Shown here: piece by piece, positions 54,360-64,000 of the stretch
How positions within the stretch are numbered: position 1 is the first letter of the stretch
How the letters are laid out: each line of letters begins with the position of its first letter
DNA from: Hyposmocoma kahamanoa
Taxonomy: Eukaryota; Arthropoda; Insecta; Lepidoptera; Cosmopterigidae
Length of the DNA stretch: 64,000 bases
Assembly (NCBI RefSeq): GCF_003589595.1
Contig: NW_020653851.1
Span: 21,135,274 to 21,199,273 of the forward strand
Direction: 5' to 3'
Notes under the pieces: model-generated
Told to the model about the DNA's origin: nothing
What the model saw: only the letters and a program-made list of their open reading frames with translations
Database searches by the model: none
Program-made: the position numbers and the translations under genes

Positions 54360-54826
54360 CTACTAATACAATACAATACAATATCTTTATTTGCGTTCCA
54401 CAATGGTATACAAGGTGTTATGTAATAGTAAGTTCACACATAATGGACCCTTTCGGGCACAACAAAATAGAAGGGAAGAGAGTAAGAGCTGTTTTTAAAT
54501 GCAAGAACTTTTTGTTAAAGAGTTCCGTTCAAAAATTCTTTAATATCATAATAGCATTTATACATTAATAATTCTTTTAGTATTTTTAAAAATATTCTAT
54601 AATTAGTTTCGTTTTTCAGTGCATCAGGTTGTTGAGGACAAATTTTTATCGCCATGACATGTGGGCTAGAGGAATGTAGAGTTAATCTTGACATTGGAAT
54701 CGTTAATCTATTTTTGTGACGTAATAAAAATTTTGATGAAATGTCTTGACGGCGTTTAAAAAAATTCTGGTTATTGCGAACAAATTTACAAATCTCATAT
54801 ATGTATATTGAGGGAAGCGTGAGTAA
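54360..54826 (-). pseudogene. CR1/Jockey-like LINE 3' end, 104 codons still open
   Basis: From 54826 down to the stop at 54515-54517 the minus strand is open: LLTLPSIYIYEICKFVRNNQ, then FKRRQDISSKFLLRHKNRL, a middle part, and YYDIKEFLNGTL before the stop. L-P-S-I-Y-I-Y-E and Y-Y-D-I-K-E-F-L are standard landmarks of the post-RT region of this LINE group. Upstream it meets a stop, so the element is 5' truncated. The UTR ends in an (AATAC)n array on the plus strand at about 54363-54382. It is the least decayed LINE tail here and may be fairly young. Confidence 0.8.
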
Positions 54827-54937
54827 CTAACAAATTTTATAATAAATTTCACTCTATATACTACAATACAAAATCATTTACATGCATTTCTGATCAAAAC
54901 GCGTACGCAGCTAGCTACACGTGATATATTGTTCCGT

Positions 54938-55146
54938 GAGCGCGTTTGCGCAGTGCATCTGGTTCATATTCGTTCCAAATCCGAGACTACACAAATCTAG
55001 AAATCTCGGACCCACTTCGGATGTCACTTGGCACTAAGACTGATTCGAATCCAAGAAAATATGAATATCGTAGAGATAAAATGATCCCGGTGACATTTCT
55101 GACCATTATTTCTCGGATAATCGGACGTAGTGCGCAACATATTGCA
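54938..55146 (+). mobile_element. Family A MITE-like element, copy 5
   Basis: Left GCGTTTGCGCAGTGCATCTG and right ATCGGACGTAGTGCGCAAC are inverted. The interior has TAGAAATCTCGGACCCACTT and AAAATGATCCCGGTGACATT as in copy 3. A 90-codon frame across it is spurious. Confidence 0.65.
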
Positions 55147-55424
55147 CAATTTTTCGTAGACGTTACCTACGACACCGTAGCAAGTGATATTTTAAAAACA
55201 AACTCGTTGCTAGGATAAAATTTTATGGTAGCTTCTTCAAACTTCGGAGCGTGTTACCTTGTGCATACGTATAACCTACAATTACTAAAAGCGTTAGTTT
55301 TAGCATAAAACTAAAAATAAGAATAAAAAAGGAATAAATACAAAAAGTAATGAGAAAGAAGAAGTATTAAGAAAATTGTTGATAATACTTTGCTAACTTT
55401 AAGTGGATGTTTTTACCATATCAA

Positions 55425-55695
55425 GGAATGGAATGAACAAGTCGTGCTACTGGTAGTAAGTGACACACCTGTCCGTAACAGCTGCAGTGCCACTCAGAGC
55501 TTTAAATCTCAAAGATCTGAGAGGCACTGCCACTGCATCTATCACCCTGAAACATAAATTAATAAGTCCCATATGCCTGTAAGTTCACAAGCTCCCTTAC
55601 TTACCTTTTAAAACCGGTACGCAGTAAGGTAGAGGTATTTGACGGCACAAATAGGTAAGGTGGCAGTATTTCCCTGAACGTCTTCCACAAGCTGC
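55425..55695 (-). repeat. Family B copy
   Basis: GGAATGGAATGAACAAGTCG to CCACAAGCTGCTGCTATTG. It includes a well-preserved internal hairpin at about 55493-55532. Confidence 0.6.
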
Positions 55696-55963
55696 TGCTA
55701 TTGTAATCTGGATTAAAGACTTGAGTAAAAAATGTTATTTGCATATTTTATTCATAAAGGAAACTCGATTCGCGAAGGTGACCTGTCAACAAACAGATCT
55801 TATCTCGTAAAAAGGAATCGTTACCTTGCATTTACAACGAAACCGATATACGTAAAACCCGTATCGGAACACATCGGAAGCAATTTCCGGCGGAAATGTG
55901 TCAATCCATAACCAAACAGGTTTTCTTACCAAAATACACATACACATACCTATATTATTTGTA

Positions 55964-57050
55964 AAATACTAACAACCTCTCAGGACTATAATATTACTAA
56001 CATCATAAACAACAACAACCTTTCTTTCACGACTTTTTACAAAATTTCACCAAAACCAAACTCTTAGGTTTTTCCTATACTCGTACTATTTGATACTTTG
56101 CAGATCAATAAAAATGGAAATAAATTAACACGTTCACAGTCTTTGATTGCGCCTACATGCGTAGCATGGCGGTATATCGCGTGCGATATGCGATAAACTT
56201 GTCCGTGACATATTTCTCGTGGTCAACAGAGCTATGTTGTCATTATTAAAATTATATTTTTTATTGCGAATTCTGAATCGGTAAGATGTACTCTAGTGTA
56301 ATTTGTTCTTTTGTTGCGAATAAAGCTTTTTGTGTCGTTTAATTATCGCTGCAAAAATTGTAATCCTTTTAATTTCATCAATGTAATAACGACGAAACAA
56401 AAAATGGCATTTTGTAGTTACATTTTGGGCTGGAGTCGCAAATTGACATTTACCATAAGTTTACGCATACCTATAGAATCGCAATTACATACTACTTCAA
56501 TGTCAAATATTTTTATTGAATTTGAAGATCAAAGCCAGACTTTTTTAAACTTGTGAATTGTATATTATAGATGTAATTTTTCAGAAATAAGAAAACAATT
56601 TGTAAAAGACATAACCGAGACACAAATCACATATCACACAAATTCTGGTGGACTTACGGGGTTGATTTCAGCCTTTATATGAGGGACTGTGAACGTGTTA
56701 ATTAACATGGACTTCCGCATAGCAACCTCTGAATCTAATAATTACTTTTTACAGTTGTATTTGTTAATAAGGTGTTCAACTTGAAAAGTTCAACTTGCAA
56801 ACGTCTTCCCCGTCTCTGGGGAGAGACCCCACCCCTGCTCCTGCATTTTGCGTTTACGCACTTCCTTTTGTTATCATACAGAGTTGTCATCTTTTAGAGC
56901 TATCTATTAAGATATTTTAATTTTTGTACGAAAGTAAAATCTGATGATTATTAAAAGTTATGCAACAAAAGTTGTAAATCACAAACAATGATGTTAGTAA
57001 TGTAATCCTGGGAGGTTGTTAGTATGTTACAAATAAGCCTGTGTACACAT
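55964..57050. repeat. Outer inverted arms around a TTAA element
   Basis: TACTAACAACCTCTCAGGAC near 55968 and the reverse-matching GGAGGTTGTTAGTA near 57010 form ~45-base inverted arms about 1.1 kb apart. A related arm lies at about 6450-6495. The interior includes the element at 56129-56697. It could be a larger TIR element or two opposed repeat ends. Confidence 0.45.
56129..56697. mobile_element. 569-bp piggyBac-like MITE (TTAA target)
   Basis: Perfect 13-bp inverted ends CACGTTCACAGTC / GACTGTGAACGTG are each bounded by TTAA (56125-56128 and 56698-56701). A TTAA target is diagnostic for piggyBac-type elements. The 81-codon frame inside (56311-56556) shows no transposase motif, so it is non-autonomous. 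Confidence 0.85.
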
Positions 57051-57424
57051 AATCTTCATACGATGGGTCCAAATTTAATACCATCCCTACAATATTATAA
57101 TGGATGTAACTTTCAATTTAGGACGGACATGAATTATTCACATCACGACATGGGATATGAAATACTGGATCGTGCTATGTAAATAATTTTTTACAGCTAT
57201 TCATGCTCAAGGAGACGAGATATATAGAAGATTGTGAAAGTGTTCACCATGGAACTCAAATAATCGTTATTATTAAGCAAATTACATTTGATATCGTCAT
57301 ATTGATTAAACACTACTCATTCGTAACGTAGATTCATTTTTTAACCGACTTCAAAAAAGGAGGAAGTTAATTAAATTTTTATTGAATTTATATTCAATTA
57401 TTTTTTGTGTAATTACTCCACTAG

Positions 57425-57600
57425 TTTGTTATAATTATTAATACAAAGATCGAACACTCAGAAGAAACACTCAGAAAAAAATCCTTCGAACCGGTCGGAT
57501 TCGAACCGACGTCTTTTTGCATACCGTGGCAGACGCTATACCAACTAAGCCACGGAACGAACCAACGGACCTCACGAATTCCGCTATTCCGCCATCTTGG
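57425..57600 (-). mobile_element. tRNA-containing repeat family S3, copy 4
   Basis: The minus strand has TTAGTTGGTATAGCGTCTG and a perfect B box GGTTCGAATCC. The plus-strand start ATTATTAATACAAAGATCGA is the shared tail. An AGAAGAAACACTCAGAAAAA segment shows a small tail duplication. Confidence 0.8.
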
Positions 57601-57855
57601 ATTTAGAAATGAGTGCCATATTCGTAATGAGCATCCCCAAATACCTCGAAAAGGATACCCATATAGCATTTTTTTGAAAAATCGTGCCCGCCATCTTAGA
57701 TTTAGAAATGAGTGCTATATTCGTTTTTCATCGACAAAACCGAGCATATCTGTAGGCACCTGATCGACATTGTCGATCGACAGTAACGATCGACAAAATC
57801 GAGCACATCTGTAGGCACCTGATCGACAATGTCGGGCAAATCTGTAGGCACCTTT
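57590..57855 (+). repeat. Two adjacent short tandem arrays
   Basis: CGCCATCTTGGATTTAGAAA recurs about 100 bases later. Then ATCTGTAGGCACCTGATCGA occurs twice, with a third partial unit, in ~46-59-base units (57730-57853). Confidence 0.7.
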
Positions 57856-57974
57856 AACTTAATGATGAGTTAAGCAAGATACAATTTCCCCACTTTTGAG
57901 GGAAATGTTATTCCATGGCATCATTATTTGTATATTTGTGTGCGTGCCGACGAGCGTAGTTACAAGTTGCTTAC

Positions 57975-58055
57975 GCCTACATGAATTTGGTTTTTGCCTC
58001 ACTTGTGACAGTTCGTTTGATATGAAACTATCATTCTATGCGTTATTATTCTAAG
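57975..58055 (+). mobile_element. Partial second copy of the 374-bp TIR MITE
   Basis: CTCACTTGTGACAGTTC and AACTATCATTCTATGCG, ending ATTATTCTAAG, match the right end of the element at 11613-11986. The left part is absent. Confidence 0.75.
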
Positions 58056-59125
58056 GTTTCACCATGGTAATTGATGTACAATACTTGATTAGGGCCTTGC
58101 TTTTGTTTTTTCTTAGAACACTAAATTTTATCTACTCTCTGTAGAAATTATATGATACCTTGCATTTCTCGCTAAGTGAATTTGTATTCTTTTGAGAATT
58201 AAATATCTTAAATCATAAAATGTTTGATTTTTATTTCAATAATAATAACAAACTGTAGTATGAATAATAAATACATATCCAAAATGTAAAGGGGAAACAA
58301 CAGGGGGAAAACAAACAAGGGGGATAACCGAGCAAAAAAAATAAAATTTAAGGGTAGTTTCCTATTTTTGACGATAATAAACGTTTAGAATTCTTTTCAA
58401 GCTGTAATCTGATAAAACTTAGGACATTTTGCAATATACTTTTTTTACTTAATGTCGTTTAATACAATAAATTATAATAGAAGACTACGTTTAAGGTCGT
58501 AAATAATTTTATGACACTGGTAATACAATCGGGATCAAAAACATTTTCTGTGTAGCCATTTTGTCGTGTCATTGGTGCTTCGTTTCTCGAATTCAAACGT
58601 TTTCTTGTCTCCCGTAGTTCGTTTGTTAAATTATTGTTTATCGTTGTTAAAGTTTTTGTTTCCTGTTAATATTTTGTAATAAACAATTAAATTTCAGAAA
58701 ATAAGTACCTCCCGATTTTACCAATTCCGTTAGAAATAGAATCACATTTCATGACGTATCCTTGTTTACAATTTGGACATCTAATTATGATTCAAACTAT
58801 AATGAAACTGAAACTTAAATATTTTCAAAAAAAATTGTATTAATGTTCTTACACCATCTGTGTTGAAATAACTTTTATATTTTCGAATTCACATACTATT
58901 GAAAACTTCGAGACTTTCTCGTTATAAACTTTTCAAAATTGATCCCCGGCGAATGGCAAAGCATTGTTCAGCTATTCTTTACCTTATTGTAAACGTTACT
59001 AAAGTATTAAAGATTGTTTATTTCGTAGTCCCGAACTAAAAATAAACGATCAATTAAGTTCTTTTTCATGTCATCTTTATTAAGAAGACTCGAAAACAAA
59101 ATTTATGCGTACTACTATGCATGCT
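58056..59125. other. AT-rich interval, no gene seen
   Basis: No recognisable frames, boxes or inverted ends. Confidence 0.45.
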
Positions 59126-59235
59126 TAACAGTCGTGGTAGCTGTGGTTTGACCTACCTTCATCTCAAGCTGGTCGTGGGTTCGAATTTGGGCTTGCACTT
59201 TTAAGTTTTTCGGAATTTATACGTATAATTGAATT
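59126..59235 (+). mobile_element. tRNA-like SINE S5, copy 2
   Basis: GGTTTGACCTACCTTCATCT, then GTGGGTTCGAATTTGGGCTT (B-box-like) and TTCGGAATTTATACGT, as in the copy at 46935. Confidence 0.55.
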
Positions 59236-60475
59236 TGAAAGGGCTTGTACCGAATTAGTATGGCGCTTGGTACTTTTTTCCTAGAAAAATGTAACCAGCC
59301 TCAATTTTTGGCTAGATATAAGCTTAATATAAAGAGCTTAGCAAAAAAATTGAAAAAAATATTTGCCATGCATTTTTTTATTTATTTATTTAAAACAAAA
59401 GTGGTATATATGTTACATGAATTCCAGCAACACTACGATACTAAATAAAGTCCAAAAAGCAGAAACACTGAAATGCTAAAATATTCAAAATCATATTCCT
59501 AATTGGCTAAATAAATTGCAACAAGAATGACTTTGATATCTGATCTGTCAATATTTTTTATGGCATTGGCCACTGGCCAATTAGCCAAAAAATTACATAT
59601 AAATCCATTTCGTGGGATTGCGTTCCGTTTTACTGTACATAGTATTAAAAATCCCTAACAATTTTCTGGAAATTGCAGGTCAAAAATAATTTGTTTATAA
59701 TTCAGACTGCCTTAGATTTTGAGAGCTCTTTACAAAAAACCACCTAAGAGCCTGGTTAAATTTTCCATTTATTTTAGTACCACTAAAGGAACAACTCCTT
59801 TACCATGAGCTTTTCGGTTAACGAAAACATCGTGAGAAAAGATTGTTTGTTTTGACATGTTTCACACACCTGCAAAGCAATTTATATGATGTGTGTTCCC
59901 ACTATGACCTAGATGCACCTTGCAACTGGACGCCCGACACTTCTTTTGCCCATTCTAACCCACCAATCAGTCGACTTCTTGCTCCACCTGTCATCACCTT
60001 GCCTTGTACCGCCCAACCGCATTTGAGTTTCATTATCCGAGTTCCAGCATCCTAGATTTTCGTCTGTCGTCGAATCTCAACGTTTGGATGCTGAAGGCTG
60101 ATGCTGAGAGTAACGAGTGCAACTCTCAACCTGTACACAGTCTCCTGCGTGAGAGTCCAGTGTCGCAAGTATCGCGGGGCGTCAATGTCTGCGGCTACAC
60201 TGGACCGTGGTGGATGGCACAAACTTCGGGCGGCTTATACCCAGCCGTGGGTGAAATTGAAAAACTATAAATTGTTAAACTACAGTCCAAGCCCTCTCAT
60301 TGTGGAACTTTTTATAGGCTTACTATTAGGAAGTCCCTACACTTATTACCGCAGAATCACATTAAGTCGGTCAGAAAATCTTCAGGTTCATGAACATAAG
60401 AGCGAAAAAGACAAAGTCAAATAATCATTTATTCCTTAAGTAAATTTTTTACACTTGAAAAGTTATTTTTTACGC
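59236..60475. other. No confident gene
   Basis: Several overlapping frames of 62-107 codons between 59843 and 60424 share a GC-richer patch; none carries a motif I recognise, and they are in competing frames. Confidence 0.35.
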
Positions 60476-60860
60476 TACAGCTCGTTGACTATGCTGCGCT
60501 GACCTCCATGAGAAGAACGAGCAAGAAACTCTACGGATTGCTCTTTTCAAATAAATTTATATGCTATGGAATACACTTTGAATCATAATTGTGTGGAATC
60601 AAGACTCATGTTGTCTTTCCATACATCTTTATCTAACAAATACTCTTCAATTGTGTACTTTCTTTACTTTATTGACTTTTGAATTAAAATACCTTTAATG
60701 TAAGTTTTACACTTAGGAAATGATAATCTTAATATAGACCCTGGAATCTTATTGTAAAAACGTATACAGTTCGTTTACCTTAGTTAAACGAATTAGTGGT
60801 ACCATGTGTTTGGACTTAGTTCTAAGGTTAGTATTATGGATATTTCTTCTTTCTTAATGA
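60476..60860 (-). pseudogene. CR1/Jockey-like LINE 3' end
   Basis: The minus strand gives DIHNTNLRTKSKHMV, then in another frame RFYNKIPGSILRL and, after a stop, KYTIEEYLLDKDVWKDN with its own stop. The 3' UTR holds GCAATCCGTAGAGTTTCTT, related to the UTR of the copy ending at 10463, so both belong to one LINE family. A frameshift and a stop show decay. Confidence 0.75.
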
Positions 60861-61390
60861 AATTATATATATTTTTTTATGTCAAGTATGAAGCTTCATT
60901 CGCATCATGCGTCTCTTAAAACGGCCGTCGAGTATTATTCATCGGTGAATCGGCATAATGCTAATAATGTTAATAAGTTTGGTGTCTCCCTTATAGTATG
61001 CCGCATGACTCTCTAAATTGCGTAGCCAACAATGGAGTTTATATGTTATGAATACAGATTAATCTCTTAGAAAATAAACCAAATGTCTTTTAAAATACAC
61101 AGAGTAAAGCACCACGACGCATGTTTGTACAAACAAAACAGTAAAATATATAGGAGCCATAAACAACCGACCGAGTAAATGGCGCGCAAGTTACGGACCT
61201 ACGGATTGATAACTTCTCAGCTTTTTTTGCAGAAACAGCAAAAACTTAACTGGCTTATAAACAAATGTATAGTAAATGAGGCGTCCAATTCTCGTACATT
61301 CACTGCGATATTTTCTCGATTCCGAAATATCGCATCCTCAGCGTTTACCGAAAATGTGATCTCGATTGCTCTTATTGCTTATTATAACCA

Positions 61391-61675
61391 AGTGACGGGA
61401 CGTACAAGTCGTGCGCCTGATGGTAAGCGAGACGCCTATCCATAACAGTTGCAATGCCACTCAGAGCTTTAAATCGCAAAGACCTTAGGGACAGTGACAC
61501 TGCTCCCGTCACCCTGAGGCATAAGTTGACAAGTCCCATGTGCCCGTAATTTCACCAGCACCCTTACCCTTCAAAACCGGAACGCAGTAATGCACACATT
61601 ACTGCTTGGCGACAGAAATAGGTAAGATGGCCGTACTTCCCTGGACGATCTCTTTCACATGATGCTATACTGTTA
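61391..61675 (-). repeat. Family B repeat, full-length copy
   Basis: CAAGTGACGGGACGTACAAG to ACATGATGCTATACTGTTAC. Blocks match the consensus closely. Confidence 0.7.
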
Positions 61676-61734
61676 CTAAAATACTGTTTGCAAAATGTGT
61701 CTACCAGTGAAATGAAGGAATGAAAGTTTTCGTG

Positions 61735-61855
61735 ATTGTTACACATAGAAAATGAAACTATTTTTCCGGATTTAAATCGCGTATATTTGTTTTTTTCAAA
61801 CAAACCGACGTTTCGGGCCCTTTACAGGTCCCATGGTCACGGTTGACTGAGGTGG
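61735..61855 (-). repeat. Family T repeat, copy 3
   Basis: Reverse of copy 2: GAAAATGAAACTATTTTTCC, AAACAAACCGACGTTTCGGG and CCCTTTACAGGTCCCATGG. Confidence 0.6.
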
Positions 61856-62539
61856 TACAGTCTTCAACCAGTTATGTCTAATATTGATGCAAACCACCCT
61901 ATTTTTTCACTATATTTACAATAGTTATTAATTAAATACCTTATTTTTAATTTTACAAAGAAAACATTCCAATTTACGCTAAATTAAGTTTTACAAATTA
62001 TTTTATTGAATGAATTTTTATTAAGTTCAATTTATTATTATATAATAATAGAAATTAGAATAAATTAAAACATACTAATTAGTACTGCAGTCTATTGTCT
62101 GTTTGGGATTTTTCATTAGAGGAAATATTGGATCCCACACTGGTGGTACGGAGAAACCATCTTCCCTGTTGAAATTAAGATGTTTTTTAATTTCAATGGC
62201 CTCTCGCAGCATCCTGGGTATATAGATAACGCAAATAATATTGCAGTTACGTGTTACAATACTTTAGCCATTTAAAAATAAACATTAGACAAACTATATC
62301 TTGGAATGTTTAGAAAATAAACAATAAAAAAAGAATCTACGGATTCTTTAGTAGAAGAAAACATTTTTTTTAGGAAAAATTAACACCCGCAATTCCGATT
62401 ACTGCTATAAATACCTATAAATATTTTAGTCTAAATTTTAACTAATTCTTATTAAATACCTGAATGTTAAATCTACAATCTTCCGTGCCATTTGTTCTTT
62501 GTTAAAGGTTCAAGTGACAAATCAGCGTCGTAGCTCTTG
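61856..62539. other. AT-rich interval, no gene seen
   Basis: No recognisable frame or repeat ends. Confidence 0.45.
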
Positions 62540-62950
62540 CAATGCGACAACACCAAGCTGAGTTAGTGGCGGACTCTATAAGAGCAATGCCATATAGGCG
62601 CTGCCGGTCGCAACGCTACAATTTCAACGCACCGAGTGCCACACTAGCAATGCGGTGTCTCAACGTAACCCCGCTTACTTACCTCTTCGTATCCCTGGCC
62701 CACGTGTCATATATTAACTGCCTCCGTCATCGAACGGTTACCATGCCACGCAGAGGTTCGATTCTCGAGCCGGGACGAAATATTTGTATGGCTTACATTT
62801 ATTTCTCTCGTGAGTTTGGGTGTAATTTGTGGTTTTTTTATGTATGTGTCCTTGGCACCCGTGACACAGTGTTTCCCTAGTATGGGGTATGTTGAGTGTG
62901 TGTGCGTTCTCATTTCTAATTTACATGTAGTACAACGCAGCGTCACTCTA
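62540..62950 (+). repeat. Family H repeat, copy 2, interrupted by SINE S1
   Basis: GTCGCAACGCTACAATTTCA and CTTCGTATCCCTGGCCCACG match 7950-8090. After the SINE the repeat resumes with ACATGTAGTACAACGCAGCG, matching about 8340-8360. Confidence 0.55.
62717..62912 (+). mobile_element. SINE S1 copy
   Basis: Head ACTGCCTCCGTCATCGAACG (one A-box change), a short deletion before AGAGGTTCGATTCTCGAG (B-box region), then the body and GTGTGTGTGCGTT end. Confidence 0.8.
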
Positions 62951-62951
62951 A

Positions 62952-63071
62952 GAGCGTTATCACACTGGGGACTCGCGAGCGATTTGAAAACAGTGGGACA
63001 GCGCGGCGTGCACGCTCTCAAATCGCCATTCGGCCGCGGCGTTGTCGCTGCCCGCTAATGTGATAAGACTC
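62952..63071. mobile_element. 120-bp GC-rich MITE with TAA target duplication
   Basis: GAGCGTTATCACACT at left and ATGTGATAAGACTC at right are inverted with few mismatches. TAA flanks both sides (62949-62951 and 63072-63074). The interior is CpG-rich. The 3-bp TAA duplication fits PIF/Harbinger. Confidence 0.7.
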
Positions 63072-63633
63072 TAACAACAAAGCACAATTTAGATCTTATT
63101 AATTTGATTATTTTTTTATTATCGTTATTTACATGTTACTTGTGTGTTTTCTTGTTTGTATACCTGTGTGTGTAAAATATAAAATTTTATTTTACCTTCC
63201 TTTCATTGTAATTATGTATAGCATTTGTTAAATATATATAGGTATATTAATCGTACGAGTCGTTTATTTATACAAAAAGCACCCGTTCTAATGAAAAGTT
63301 TAACAACGTCGTAAAATATGAGCTAGTTAAGACGAGTAATCACAATTGCCCGTAAACCAAAAACCCTGAAACTAGAAAAGACAATTTGCTCTCGCCCGGG
63401 ACCAAACTTATATGAAAAAGATAGTTTTGCTGACAACATTGAACCCTTTGAAAAGAAGAATATGGAGCTGGAATAGAAATTTTTCATAATTCTACGCTTT
63501 GGGACATAGCATAGAATGAAAACTAATTATATGATCACATACATACGAAACCTAAATAAATTATTACATTTAGATTTCTATGTTCACAATAGGTACATTA
63601 TTTAGGTACATTATTTAGGTGCATTATTAACAG

Positions 63634-63752
63634 CATAGTCCCATGTGCCTGAAATTGCATCATAACCCTTACCGTAGAAGTTTGGCGGTAGAAACAGGTA
63701 AGGAGACAGTACTTTCCTGGACAAACTCTTTCACGAGGAGCTCTACGGCTAC
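63634..63752 (-). repeat. Family B fragment
   Basis: AGTCCCATGTGCCTGAAATT to CACGAGGAGCTCTACGGCTA, with an internal deletion. Confidence 0.55.
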
Positions 63753-63810
63753 ATCGTCGACCTGATCGTTAATTTTCATTTGAGATGGAGGTCAAATAAG
63801 CACTTGTTTT

Positions 63811-63910
63811 TAACCAACTTCAAAAAATTACTACTGACGACTACTTTTTCTGTTTTTTGTATGTATGTTACGCGGTAACTTTGTGAAACGATTTTGATGA
63901 TTGTTTTTTT
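63811..63910 (-). repeat. Family F terminal fragment
   Basis: TTTTAACCAACTTCAAAAAA and TGTATGTATGTTACGCGGTA match the reverse complement of the family end. Confidence 0.5.
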
Positions 63911-63935
63911 TTTGTTTAATACAACTCAGTATTAA

Positions 63936-64000
63936 TAATAATAATAACATAAATAACGCACACACTCAACATAGCCCCGCACTAGGGAAACCCTGTGTCG
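63936..64000 (-). mobile_element. SINE S1, cut by the window edge
   Basis: (AAT)n tail, AACGCACACACTCAACATAG and CCGCACTAGGGAAACCC. The head lies beyond the window. Confidence 0.8.

Noticed and set aside
53903..54568. 221-codon plus-strand open frame
   Set aside because: It runs through a family B copy, a SINE S2 and the antisense of a LINE tail; its content is explained by repeats.
1..64000. CRISPR array, operon or bacterial-type gene cluster
   Set aside because: Repeats are dispersed, not regularly spaced; no prokaryotic gene organisation or Cas-like frames; the DNA is eukaryotic.

Overview
This looks like a repeat-dominated, AT-rich stretch of an insect nuclear genome, most probably a moth or butterfly (Lepidoptera). 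The grounds are several tRNA-derived SINE families, many 5'-truncated CR1/Jockey-like, RTE-like and R1-like LINE tails, a BEL/Pao remnant, a mariner deletion derivative, small TIR elements with 3-bp, 8-bp and TTAA target duplications, a short TTAGG-type telomere-like run, and a eukaryotic tRNA-His gene. The order-level assignment rests on recollection of repeat families and cannot be proved here. I find no convincing intact host protein-coding gene in the 64 kb. The only gene I would call functional is tRNA-His(GTG) at 633-704 on the minus strand.

Layout. 1-9 kb: tRNA-His, dispersed repeats (families named here A, B, E, F, H, T), a possible solo LTR and an R2/R4-like LINE remnant. 9.8-18 kb: a LINE tail followed by a ~1.4-1.8 kb repeat (family D) present twice; the first copy carries a 374-bp TIR element whose 8-bp target is intact in the second. 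This region also holds half of a THAP domain and a perfect 29-bp-arm hairpin. 18-28 kb: SINEs, three LINE ends, a ~494-bp TIR element with an 8-bp duplication, and a SINE split by an 863-bp Penelope-like insertion with a 14-bp duplication. 29-35 kb: a decayed BEL/Pao pol (minus), an internally deleted mariner (plus) and a LINE tail. 36-43 kb: nested Harbinger-like elements inside a family-B repeat, an RT fragment, SINE/repeat chimeras and the other kind of THAP half-domain. 44-64 kb: a 10-base assembly gap beside a GC-rich hexanucleotide array, then more SINEs, LINE ends, a second Harbinger-like element with a MADF-like remnant, a TTAA-flanked (piggyBac-like) element and a TAA-flanked MITE.

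The sequences do not form a pathway. They record layered transposon insertion, and several nested cases give relative insertion order directly. I did not find a new multi-gene system. The most informative signals are the empty/filled insertion site, the Penelope-like insert with a hammerhead-like core, the nested Harbinger-like pair, the short-loop hairpins and the recurrent SINE/repeat junction. Family letters (A-H, T, S1-S5) are local labels for this window only.
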